64,000 nucleotides of DNA from Succiniclasticum ruminis DSM 9236 (GCF_900112895.1 NZ_FONL01000002.1:226061-290060); one strand, 5' to 3'. Counted from the first letter of the stretch, positions 44,545 through 52,721 are shown. Numbers and translations are program-made. The notes: a model not told the origin generated them from the sequence alone.

Positions 44545-47500
44545 TTATGCCTGTTTGGGAACCGCCGTCACGATCTTGCTGCCGTAAACGTCCCGGGTCT
44601 TCCCTTCCGGATACTTCGAATCCGAATTGTTGACGCGTACCCGCTCAACCTTCTTGCGGTCATTGTCCTGGCCGGAGATACGTTCCACATAGATACGTCC
44701 CAGCTCCGGCTCGAACTCCTTGGCAACCCTGGAATCCAGCGTTACGCCGCTGCGTACCAGACGGTCCAGCATCGCCGCGAACTCATAACGGGTCATCGCG
44801 CGGTCGCCCTTGAACAGACCGTCCGGATATCCCTTCAAAGCTCCGCGTTTCTGCAGGTCTTCCACATATTCATACGCCCAATGATTTTCCGGTACATCCG
44901 GGAACATGGCCGTCTCGATGTTGGCGCCTTCCAGACGGTCCATCCGGGCCGCCATCTGGGTCACCAGGCTACGCAGATCCTGGATCTCGCGGGCCATAGC
45001 GGTGCGGCTCCGGGTAATCCGGTTCCGGGTGCCGTCCAGGCCGAAGGTGATGCCGGCGTTGATCATGTTGTCGCCGTTGCCGATGACGCCGCCGATGCTG
45101 AACATCACGCTTTCGTCCGGCCGGTAGAACGCGCCGATAGCCGCTGCGTTCTGTCCGCGATAATGACCGACACCGGCGGAGAACTGCATCTTATCGTCCG
45201 GGTTGAAGTCCATCGGATGCAGGGCCGCTAACGCTGCCGCACCGGCCAGGCCTTTCCGGGTACGGTCATCCAGACGATTGAGTTCATTGTAAATGTCGCC
45301 GGATGCTTCTCTCAGCTGGCTGACGTTCACCGCATCGGTATCCGCTGTACCACGCTCTACGTTCGTAATCTTCTTCTTCCCGGCATCAATTCCGTCTTTC
45401 GTTACAGACGGCCCGTTGCCGCCGTCAGTCGTCAGTCCATTGTCATCAATGGTCGTGCCGCCGGCCTTAACTGTATCGGCGTTCACGGTCTTCGTGGTAA
45501 CCGTGTCACCTTCAATAGTCGTATTGTCACCCACTTTAATCTTCTTGTTGACCGTTATGCTGTCCACATCTTTAATATCTTTCGCCAGCCTGATGGTCAG
45601 TGTGTCTTTGCCATCGGATTCAACACCGATGTTTCCATCCGACAGTTCACCCGTCGCTCCGCCTTCAATGTTGAGGACTTTCGGGCTGTCGATCTGGGCA
45701 TCCTTGTTGTCGCCGTTGAAAGATATCTCTGCAAGGCCGCCGCCACCGGCAGCGTTGATGGTATACGTGAAACTGCCGTCATCATTCTTAACTTCATCTA
45801 TCGTGACATTCTTGCCTGCCTCTACCGTGTTGCGGGTATCCAAAAACTCAAAGGTGTTTTCACTTCCATCCGTGCCTTTCAGCGAAATTGAATACTGGGT
45901 ATGGTTATCCGTAGTTTCACCCTTTTCACCGGACAGTTCGTATTGGGTATCGGTGTCCGTATCTACGACAATCGCTTCACCGGCATCATTACCCTCTTTG
46001 TCTTTCAATGAAATGGTGTATTCCGTACTGCCGTCTGCTGCCTTTTCACCCTTTTTATACGAAAGGGTATAGGTGGTATCTTTTGCGGAGATAATGGCTT
46101 TGCCGTCCTTTTCGGTAATCTTCACATTCTCGCCCGCTTCGATAGTCCCTGTCCCGACAGCTTCGCCGTCAACTTCACTTACTGTAAAGGTCGTCGACCC
46201 TTCTTTATAGTCTTCACCGGATTCGGTTTGCTGTTTTGCCTCATACTTGGTATCTAAATCTGTAATGGTGAAGGTACCAGTTTTTTCCACATCCCTGGTT
46301 ACGATTTTGTTCTCCTCAACACTCTGTTCCTTGGATGTTACGGTGACAGTATATTCTGTTTCCGTTTTATTACCTGTTGTTTTTGGTTCCCCTGATTCTA
46401 CCTTGACGCTGTCGACCTTGGAGTCCGCCGCATCCACGGTGTAAGTCGTTGTGTGGTTATTGGCGCCTGATGGCTCAATCGGATTATCGGACGGCATCGG
46501 TTCCAACGTCGTTCCGGCAGTCTCACCGGCAGTCAGATCTGTCGTCTGCCCGATTGTCTTATCAGTGGTTTCCGGAGTTGCAGGTGTAACAGCAACGTTT
46601 TCCCCCGCTTCAACAATCGCGTTCAGTGAATGAATGGTATATACCGTGTGGCCGCTGCTGGTGTCTTTAATGACCTCTACATTGTCACCACCGATGATTT
46701 CAACCTGCGCTGCTTTCAGCTGTGCCACATTAACTGCATCCGTATCCGCAGAACCGGCTGCCACGTATTTAATCTGACGGGTCACCTCGCTGCTCCCCAC
46801 GGAGACGGGGCCTGTCGTGGCCGTCCATACATTTGTTTTATCCGTATATTCCGTTTCACCCGTTGAGGGATTGAATCCGCCAGCAGTGGGGGCATCATCC
46901 GCAAGGACCTTGGAACCTGCGCCCAGCGCTACGCCTCCTTCATAGGAGACTTCGGCGTTATTGCCCAGGATAAAGCCGTCAGCCGCTCCAATTGAATTAT
47001 CGTTGCCAATCGCGTAAGAACCATCACCGGTAATTTCACTCGGATCACCGAACGCACCGGAATTCTTGCCGCTTACGGTATGCCCTGTGCCGATGGCAAT
47101 GCTGTTCTCACCGGATACAGTAGAACCACTCCCAATGGCAATGCCGTTTTTGCCTTTTACCGTGTTAACTGAACCGATAGCAATAGCACGGCCGCCCTTT
47201 TCTGCAATCTCATTCTTCACTGCATCAGGAAGTGCTGCCTCAGCAGTAGTATACTCTGTTTGAGCTTGTAGATACTTATCACGGGCTTCCTGTAACTCCT
47301 CCCAAGTAATCTGCCCAGCTTTATAAGCTTTATCGGCCGCATCATAATCGGCCCTGGCAGTTACATAAGCGCTCTCCTTTGATCTAATATTGTCCCATAC
47401 CGTAGTAATTTCATCACTGAGGTCTTCATATGAGTCCTGAACCGTATTCCCTGTCCCAACAACAACGGAACTGTTCGCATTGCTGGTCAGGTTTCCAACA

Positions 47501-48780
47501 CCGAAAACGCTATTGGCAAAACCGTCAAAATCCACACCGGACTTTGCTTCAACCGAATTATATGCGCCATAAACAGAAGCCGCTACTCCCTGAAGATTAA
47601 CGCTACTACCTCCAATTTTTGAACCAGTACCGATTAACGACGAGGATACGCCATACGCATATGCTCCATTACCAATGGCCAGACTGTTTTTTGCCATAGC
47701 TCTTGTATTGTTACCAATGGCATAAGTATAACTTCTGTAAGCTACTGCCTTTTTGCCAATCGCCACTGCTCCTTCTGCATTAACTGAAATTTTAGTTGCA
47801 TAGACGTTCACGGCGAGAGCCTCTGGATCTTCAGGAAAATTATACCCTAATGAGCCACTCCCAGTCTGACCACCAAGAGCAGCCAGCGAATTATCGCCAA
47901 GCGCATACGAATTCTCACCGAAAGCCGTCGAGAAAGTTCCTGCCGCCAGTGAATTACTGCCAAATGCAGTTGACGCCTCGCCTTGAGCGGTTGTCGCACC
48001 GCCAAAAGCTGTTGCTGAGCTATTCATAGCTAATGAACCTACACCAAAAGCCGTTGCTCCCATTTTACTTTCATCATCAGATGTTATAGCGCGGGTATAT
48101 TCTCCAAATGCTGTAGCGTTGCTTCCATCTGCTAATGTCTTTTCACCCCAAGCAACAGCTTGACGACCTTTGGCCACGGTATCTAGACCAAAGGCGGTTG
48201 AATCTACACCCATTGCCATAGTTTGAGTTCCCCATGCTGTTGCATGTAAACCGTACGCTTTAGTTTTAAATCCAAAAGCAGTCGCATCTGTTCCAAACGC
48301 CTCCGTATTAGATCCCCAGGCTGTCGTGTTAGTGCCAAAGCCGCCAGTTTCATTGCTGTGTATTTGATTTTCTTCTAATAATCTATTTATTAAATTCTGC
48401 TTATCCGTCTTGTTTTGGCCAGCTTTATTGTACGAACCCCATACAGTGGCATAACTATCTGCCGCAATATTTTTGTATCCCCATGCAGTGCCATACAGAC
48501 CGGTAACGGTATTGCCAGAACCGAAAACCGTCTGTGCGTCACTATCCCCATCGGGTTCAACATAATTATTCCTTCCAGTAATCTGATAACCTCCAGGTAC
48601 AGGTGCTGGTTCCGCCCACGCACTGCCCGTCACAGACAACACAGTTCCCGCAGCAAGGAACGCAGCAATCAGTTTTTTATTCAGACTCGAACTGCATTTG
48701 CCGTTGCGTTTGGCAATTTCAGATACAACGACATAACTGTTTTTCGTTTTGCTCCAGACAACCTTAAAAATTTTGTTCAT
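44545..48780 (-). CDS. YadA-like trimeric autotransporter with C-terminal SLH domain
   Basis: 1411-residue surface adhesin. ESPR signal MNKIFKVVWSKTKNSYVVVSEIAK, cleaved near residue 56 (GSAWA). Head repeats extend to about 680, interrupted at about 447-527 by a helical, charged insertion (SYEDLSDEITTVW onward, rich in Ala/Glu/Asp). A neck at about 683 (DAVNVAQLK) leads into a stalk to 1175. The anchor at 1179-1249 is followed by a coiled linker and an SLH domain at 1292-1350 (PDVPENHWAYEYVEDL to MTRYEFAAMLDRL), predicted to bind peptidoglycan in the periplasm. It starts 65 bp after the TnpB-like gene with no terminator between, so the two are probably one operon. Confidence 0.93.
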   Translation of the reverse strand: MNKIFKVVWSKTKNSYVVVSEIAKRNGKCSSSLNKKLIAAFLAAGTVLSVTGSAWAEPAPVPGGYQITGRNNYVEPDGDSDAQTVFGSGNTVTGLYGTAWGYKNIAADSYATVWGSYNKAGQNKTDKQNLINRLLEENQIHSNETGGFGTNTTAWGSNTEAFGTDATAFGFKTKAYGLHATAWGTQTMAMGVDSTAFGLDTVAKGRQAVAWGEKTLADGSNATAFGEYTRAITSDDESKMGATAFGVGSLAMNSSATAFGGATTAQGEASTAFGSNSLAAGTFSTAFGENSYALGDNSLAALGGQTGSGSLGYNFPEDPEALAVNVYATKISVNAEGAVAIGKKAVAYRSYTYAIGNNTRAMAKNSLAIGNGAYAYGVSSSLIGTGSKIGGSSVNLQGVAASVYGAYNSVEAKSGVDFDGFANSVFGVGNLTSNANSSVVVGTGNTVQDSYEDLSDEITTVWDNIRSKESAYVTARADYDAADKAYKAGQITWEELQEARDKYLQAQTEYTTAEAALPDAVKNEIAEKGGRAIAIGSVNTVKGKNGIAIGSGSTVSGENSIAIGTGHTVSGKNSGAFGDPSEITGDGSYAIGNDNSIGAADGFILGNNAEVSYEGGVALGAGSKVLADDAPTAGGFNPSTGETEYTDKTNVWTATTGPVSVGSSEVTRQIKYVAAGSADTDAVNVAQLKAAQVEIIGGDNVEVIKDTSSGHTVYTIHSLNAIVEAGENVAVTPATPETTDKTIGQTTDLTAGETAGTTLEPMPSDNPIEPSGANNHTTTYTVDAADSKVDSVKVESGEPKTTGNKTETEYTVTVTSKEQSVEENKIVTRDVEKTGTFTITDLDTKYEAKQQTESGEDYKEGSTTFTVSEVDGEAVGTGTIEAGENVKITEKDGKAIISAKDTTYTLSYKKGEKAADGSTEYTISLKDKEGNDAGEAIVVDTDTDTQYELSGEKGETTDNHTQYSISLKGTDGSENTFEFLDTRNTVEAGKNVTIDEVKNDDGSFTYTINAAGGGGLAEISFNGDNKDAQIDSPKVLNIEGGATGELSDGNIGVESDGKDTLTIRLAKDIKDVDSITVNKKIKVGDNTTIEGDTVTTKTVNADTVKAGGTTIDDNGLTTDGGNGPSVTKDGIDAGKKKITNVERGTADTDAVNVSQLREASGDIYNELNRLDDRTRKGLAGAAALAALHPMDFNPDDKMQFSAGVGHYRGQNAAAIGAFYRPDESVMFSIGGVIGNGDNMINAGITFGLDGTRNRITRSRTAMAREIQDLRSLVTQMAARMDRLEGANIETAMFPDVPENHWAYEYVEDLQKRGALKGYPDGLFKGDRAMTRYEFAAMLDRLVRSGVTLDSRVAKEFEPELGRIYVERISGQDNDRKKVERVRVNNSDSKYPEGKTRDVYGSKIVTAVPKQA

Positions 48781-48845
48781 GGTTTCTCCCTTTCTTTATT
48801 AAAATAATTGGTTAAAAATGAACAGATTAAAAAATCTATATAAAA

Positions 48846-50099
48846 TCAGAGTTTTGTATCCTCCGATTTATAAGCTGCCAAATTCCGCGCCGCGTTGTAA
48901 TCCACCGTGATGGATCCGCTGCGCCGGTTCTTGTCTGCTTTACCGTAACCGCAGTCTTTGCAGACGAACGTGTGCTTTTCTCCCTCCGGTTCCTGTTCCT
49001 TCCCGCAGAGGCTGCAGCGCGTCCGAAGGTTCGGTATGCTGCATTCCGTTACCTGGATTCCTTTTTCTTCCGCTTTCCGGCGGATCTTTTCTTTCAGATC
49101 GTAAAGAGGCCAACGGGACAGCAGGATCTTCTTTCCGGAACTTACATAATTCGCCGAATCCAGATGGATCATGCCGCATCTGTTCTTCATCGCAATGTCA
49201 ACGACCCATTTGGCATACCGGCTGTTCACCAGGCTGCGATAGTTCCGTTCAGTCTCGTACAGATGACGCAAAGGTTTCAGCGCGTCTTCCCTGCCGTGGC
49301 CTTTCCGGCCCGACCAGTTGTACTGCTCCTGTATCTTCTTCCTGCGGGCCGCGTACTTTTCCTGATGGGCCAGCACTTCCTCCCCGGAAACCGCGCCCCG
49401 TTTCAGTGAGGTATTAAAAGCATACACCAGGGCATCCTGCAGACCGAAAGCGACCCCCATGACAAGATCCGGTTCAAATCCTTCCCCTGTGTTGACTGCT
49501 TCCGTAACATAGGGAATCTGGAAATACCAGTCGTTCTTCACCCGGAACAGGGAAGCCACGCCCCGTTTCACTTTACCGTCCGCAATTTGCCGCAAAGCGG
49601 CTTTTGCGGACTGATCCCGCCAGTTATCCGCCAGCACCAGACGGATGCGTCCGGGCAGCTTCTGCGTTTTGGCGCCCTGCCGGGACAAAAGCTGAACATC
49701 GGCATACACGTTGTGGTCCGAATCCTGCAGAATCTTATAGCCGGCTACGGGAACCGGTATGCTGCTGTCCTTGCGGAACCTGGGCAGAGACGTTTCCGAA
49801 TGCAGTACCGCTTCCGCGCTGCGGCGGAAGACCTTGCGGGCCCTTGTTTCCGCGGCGCAGATAATGCCGGTGGGCACGTCCGGGTATTCTTCCGCCAGAC
49901 GGGGATAACAATAGAGGTTCCCCTGCGGGTTCAGCAGTTCCGTTTCAAGTTTTAACGCGTGGAGAAGCTGGTGGGTCATGCAGAAGTTGCACATGCGGCA
50001 GACTTTGAAAGAAAGACCCCGCAGCAAATAGCCCAGTTCTTCCCAGGAAATCGTTTCATCCTCGGGACGGATAATCTTCAGAGTTACGCTTCGTTGCAT
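48846..50099 (-). CDS. TnpB-like protein with degenerate RuvC site (copy 1)
   Basis: 417-residue basic protein with TnpB/Cas12 organisation: an N-terminal wedge/REC-like part with PRFRKDSSIPVPVAGYKI near 106-123, a RuvC domain, and an OrfB-type zinc ribbon (Cys362/365, Cys380/383) followed by DYNAARNLA. The first RuvC Asp, normally in a GIDLG-type strand, is Ala217 here (GVAFG). The second acidic position is Asp314 (IHLD) instead of Glu. The third, Asp400, is kept. It is therefore probably not an active nuclease, recalling TldR-type RNA-guided repressors derived from TnpB. GGAG precedes the ATG by 7 bases. It sits between a conserved leader RNA and an adhesin gene. That it binds RNA is inference from the fold. 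Confidence 0.75.
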   Translation of the reverse strand: MQRSVTLKIIRPEDETISWEELGYLLRGLSFKVCRMCNFCMTHQLLHALKLETELLNPQGNLYCYPRLAEEYPDVPTGIICAAETRARKVFRRSAEAVLHSETSLPRFRKDSSIPVPVAGYKILQDSDHNVYADVQLLSRQGAKTQKLPGRIRLVLADNWRDQSAKAALRQIADGKVKRGVASLFRVKNDWYFQIPYVTEAVNTGEGFEPDLVMGVAFGLQDALVYAFNTSLKRGAVSGEEVLAHQEKYAARRKKIQEQYNWSGRKGHGREDALKPLRHLYETERNYRSLVNSRYAKWVVDIAMKNRCGMIHLDSANYVSSGKKILLSRWPLYDLKEKIRRKAEEKGIQVTECSIPNLRTRCSLCGKEQEPEGEKHTFVCKDCGYGKADKNRRSGSITVDYNAARNLAAYKSEDTKL

Positions 50100-50119
50100 T
50101 GGTTTACTCCAAATAACTC

Positions 50120-50250
50120 TATTTCAGCCTTCCGGCTGTCAGGACTTACGGTTCTGCCTGAGCTTTTGGTGAGCGGACAGGATCAGAGTCATCCGGCCCT
50201 TCTCTCCTTTGGGAAAGCAAACGAACCCAAAGGCATCGCTGCCTTTTATA
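50120..50250 (-). ncRNA. Conserved structured leader RNA (copy 1)
   Basis: Compared with copy 2, two blocks are identical, 48 nt (50120-50167) and 29 nt (50206-50234), separated in both loci by exactly 38 nt of diverged sequence. Minus-strand helices: AAAGGCA/TGCCTTT with a GCGA loop; CCTTTGGG/CCCAAAGG; GGGC/GTCC closing the diverged part; TCAGG/CCTGA; and CAGCC-GGAA-GGCTG. The first two helices share bases and exclude each other, as in a switch. GNRA loops and a G-U pair that would be A-C on the other strand favour minus-strand transcription. The RNA ends 20 nt before the TnpB-like ATG. Riboswitch, guide-RNA scaffold or translational control are all possible. Confidence 0.65.
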
Positions 50251-50325
50251 TAGAATGGACTGACAGTTTGCTGCCGGCCCGCTTCTCAAACAATACTAAG
50301 CGAATTCTTCCTGCTTCACGTTCGG

Positions 50326-50497
50326 AAAAGTACACTTTTATGAACGCAATCAAATTACGTAGATTATCGGAATTTAATTAATATTAAACACAGGATTGAT
50401 AACATATAAGATAAATTATTCAGATAAAAATCCAATAATATAATAACTATTATTTTATAAATCGTCAAGTGCTTAATGTATATAAAAGTGTACTTTT
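50326..50497. repeat. Putative invertible promoter segment (copy 1)
   Basis: A 172-bp AT-rich segment bounded by perfect 16-bp inverted repeats: AAAAGTACACTTTTAT at 50326-50341 and its reverse complement at 50482-50497. Within each, AAAAGT and ACTTTT form a dyad about a central dinucleotide that reads AC on the left and GT on the right. This is the geometry of serine-recombinase crossover sites in opposite orientation, predicting inversion of the segment. A Hin-like recombinase gene starts 179 bp to the right. The segment has the promoter of the TnpB-like/adhesin operon. The dyads could alternatively be operators. Confidence 0.65.
50440..50468 (-). promoter_or_regulatory. Promoter inside the invertible segment (copy 1)
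   Basis: TTGACG (50463-50468), 17 bp and TATTAT (50440-50445) on the minus strand, pointing at the leader RNA, TnpB-like gene and adhesin. The same hexamers and spacer length occur in copy 2 although the spacer sequence has diverged. Inversion would make it face the recombinase gene at 50676. Confidence 0.65.
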
Positions 50498-50675
50498 TAA
50501 GATAATTTTTTACAATTTGTATACTTTTTTTATGGAATTTTATTGTAAAATTAGTATTGTAAAACACAATTGTGCGATACTATGTTTAAAAATACATCCT
50601 GGTATTTCCTGGCATTTATCGGTTGTAATCAAATAACCGTGCCAAACAAATCAACGAATCAAAACGGAGGCAACC

Positions 50676-51278
50676 GTGTCGGGGACTGTATACGGCTATA
50701 TACGGGTATCAAGTAAAGACCAGCATACCGACAGGCAGCGTACAGCGTTGCTTGAATATGGCGTACTATCGCATTGCCTTTTTACCGACAGGCAGAGCGG
50801 CAAGGATTTCGACCGTCCTCAATACAAAAAGTTGCTGCGGTCTCTGAAGCCAGAAGATTGCATTGTCATTACTTCTTTAGACAGGCTGGGACGAAATTAC
50901 GTGGAGATACTGGAACAGTGGAATCTGATCACCCATACCAAAAAGGCGGATATTACCGTGCTTGACATGCCGTTGCTGAATACCCGCGAATCACGGGACA
51001 ATTTAACGGGACGGTTTATCGCCGATATGGTGCTTCAGATTTTAAGTTATGTGGCGGAAACGGAACGGCAAAACATCCGCAAGCGGCAGGCGGAAGGAAT
51101 CGCCGCTGCCAAAGCAAGAGGCGTAAAGCTTGGCAGACCGCGGAAAACGTTGCCGGAACATTTTGAGGAGATGGCGCAGCTGATTCGCGAAAGAAAACTG
51201 TCCTATCGGGAAGCGGCGGCAAAACTAAACGTGAGCCCTTCCTGGCTATACGGCGTAGTAAAAGTAAAAAGAATATAA
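50676..51278 (+). CDS. Hin-like serine recombinase (copy 1)
   Basis: Site-specific recombinase of the resolvase/invertase family, 200 residues. The catalytic domain leads with VYGYIRVSSKDQHTDRQ (nucleophile Ser12) and has TSLDRLGRNYVEIL with the catalytic Arg, followed by the long E-helix (QNIRKRQAEGIAAAKARG) and a C-terminal helix-turn-helix (SYREAAAKLNVSPSWLY). This Hin/Gin order differs from IS607 TnpA, in which the DNA-binding domain comes first. GTG start with GGAGG 6 bases upstream. Divergent from the TnpB-like gene across the putative invertible segment, which is its likely substrate. A 10-bp palindrome CACAATTGTG (50565-50574) lies in its upstream region. Confidence 0.9.
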   Translation: MSGTVYGYIRVSSKDQHTDRQRTALLEYGVLSHCLFTDRQSGKDFDRPQYKKLLRSLKPEDCIVITSLDRLGRNYVEILEQWNLITHTKKADITVLDMPLLNTRESRDNLTGRFIADMVLQILSYVAETERQNIRKRQAEGIAAAKARGVKLGRPRKTLPEHFEEMAQLIRERKLSYREAAAKLNVSPSWLYGVVKVKRI

Positions 51279-51290
51279 TAGCAATAAAAA

Positions 51291-51330
51291 TATAGTCATG
51301 ACATAATTGGTTAAACATGTCATGGCTATA
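51291..51330. repeat. 14-bp inverted repeat after recombinase 1
   Basis: TATAGTCATGACAT (51291-51304) and ATGTCATGGCTATA (51317-51330), one mismatch (a G-U pair in RNA), 12-bp loop, starting 13 bp after the recombinase stop. There is no U-tract, so it may be a mRNA 3' hairpin or a protein site rather than a classical terminator. Confidence 0.55.
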
Positions 51331-51390
51331 AATGATTCCGGCAGGTCGGCTACTGTGCAATAACAGATTGTTTGGTAATAAATACCGGCT

Positions 51391-51416
51391 GAGAAAAGCC
51401 CCGTGCACATACAGTA
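51391..51416. repeat. Direct repeat, left copy
   Basis: 26-bp sequence starting GAGAAAAGCC, repeated in the same orientation at 52529-52554 with one mismatch. The two copies bracket the disrupted Rpn-family gene and its terminator. Confidence 0.8.
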
Positions 51417-51427
51417 AACCTCAAAAA

Positions 51428-51457
51428 CGCGGCCTGCCCTTTTCTGGGCAAGCCGCG
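51428..51457 (-). terminator. Terminator downstream of the Rpn pseudogene
   Basis: CGCGGC-CTGCCC and GGGCA-AGCCGCG pair (51428-51457), followed on the minus strand by five T. It is about 95 bp after the pseudogene's end. The remaining 51458-51552 shows nothing else. Confidence 0.8.
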
Positions 51458-51552
51458 TCTACGTGCGTTTTATTTTGGAGACAATAATCCGTTTTCAATT
51501 TAATTATTCGTTATGGCAATACTATCAAATACTATATTAAAATAGCGCAAAC

Positions 51553-52452
51553 TTATTGCAGAATTTGACGGACGACAGCAATATCCTTGTTCAGCCGTGT
51601 CGCAATCTCTTCCGCGCTCATACCGCTGGCGTGTAACAACTTAATCATATCATGTTCCGCTTTAGCTTTCCCAATGGCCTCGCCTTCTTTGCGAACAAAC
51701 TTTTCCCGCGCATGTTTATCGCGCAAATATTTCTGATGCTGCTCATACGCGGTAATGCAAATCGGATTCTTCACAAACTCCTTCTCCGCTTCCATGGCAG
51801 TGTGAATATTACTATCTTCCATCGCCAGCCGCCTCCTCTCTTCCATGGTCGTCTTCGGCGATAAATACCGCAACCAACGTTCCAGATGCCGGGTATTTTT
51901 CCTTTTACTGACTACCAGTTTCGGCAGTTCCACAAAATGAATCTCCATATCCTTCGTCAGTGCATGTTCCACGTTCCTTGTGTTCAACACTGCAAAGCAA
52001 CTATGATACTCCGGCCATATTTCATCCAAAAACAGTCTTTAATCCAGAATGTTGATAGCCACTGTACGGTTCAGGCTTTCGTAGTCTTCCCCGCACAACA
52101 GACGGCGGGTGTACAACTGCGACCAGTAATACAGTGTTCGTCTGTCCATGTCATCAAACTGCTGAAGCTGGATTTCCACATTCACTAACGTCCTGTCGCT
52201 GCTCTCGCCGACCACATCCAAAACCACGCCTTTGCCAAGCTTTCTTTCCGGGTCCAGCTCTCTGTCACTGAATTTAAAATCCGTAATCTGGGTCGTACCC
52301 TCAAATTCAAAGAAACTGTTAACCAGATCCAGCGTCAACTGCTTTCGTGCTTCGTTCGCAAAGATAAATTTGGCAAACGCGTCATTCATGCGGTTCAGGT
52401 TCTCAACGGTCAGGACTTCACCCTGTACAACTTCCTGTAAAACATTTTCCAT
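51553..52452 (-). pseudogene. Rpn-family PD-(D/E)XK nuclease/transposase-like gene, interrupted
   Basis: Reading leftward from the ATG at 52452 (AAGGGA upstream), MENVLQEVVQGEVLTVENLN leads into the Rpn core: NDAFAKFIFAN, DVVGESSDRTLVNVEIQLQQ (nuclease Asp and ExQ) and RRTLYYWSQLYTRRLLCGEDY. A TAA stop at 52039-52041 follows NILD, but the same frame continues uninterrupted with RLFLDEIWPEYHSCF and the normal C-terminal half to 51553, including the closing helix-turn (MSAEEIATRLNKDIAVVRQIL). In family members a Tyr typically follows that Asp, so a single substitution explains the stop. Rpn proteins promote recombination and carry out DNA cleavage. About 300 codons in total if restored. Confidence 0.8.
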
Positions 52453-52528
52453 GCAATCATCCCTTTCACTTTTCGGAACGATTGTCTCCGGCCCAAAGCT
52501 TTTCACTTCCCTGCCTGCACGCAACGCA

Positions 52529-52554
52529 GAGAAAAGCCCTGTGCACATACAGTA
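52529..52554. repeat. Direct repeat, right copy
   Basis: Second copy of the 26-bp repeat. Its minus-strand start overlaps the extended -10 (TGCTATACT) that appears to be the Rpn gene's own promoter, so the repeat is the gene's 5' leader. The rest of 52453-52779 holds only this leader and the terminator at 52685-52721. Confidence 0.8.
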
Positions 52555-52684
52555 TAGCACACTTCACCGCTGATTTCCATGAAGTTCGTGTAAAAAGCGT
52601 AAGCACAACGTATTCACCCATTTTTAAAAAGGCGTTTGCCAAACCATTCCCGCACTTTGTAAAACTTCCGGTTTTTTTACAAGA

Positions 52685-52721
52685 AAAACCGGAGTGATGT
52701 TACAAACATCACTCCGGTTTT
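52685..52721 (-). terminator. Strong terminator of the secreted-protein/adhesin operon
   Basis: Perfect 17-bp stem: AAAACCGGAGTGATGTT (52685-52701) with its complement at 52705-52721; the arms supply the U-tract. It ends the transcript coming from the 288-aa gene. Confidence 0.92.

Noticed and set aside
50120..50250. The conserved leader element as a plus-strand RNA ending in a terminator
   Set aside because: Plus-strand AAGGC-loop-GCCTTTT resembles a terminator, but GNRA loops and G-U pairing exist only on the minus strand and no convincing plus-strand promoter was found. I cannot exclude it fully.
50565..50574. CACAATTGTG palindrome as a defined operator
   Set aside because: A single 10-bp AT-rich palindrome with no second copy is too weak to list as a regulatory site.
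48846..51278. An IS607-type transposon (serine recombinase plus TnpB)
   Set aside because: The recombinase has the catalytic domain first and HTH last (Hin type), the opposite of IS607 TnpA, the two genes are divergent in module 1, and no element ends were found.
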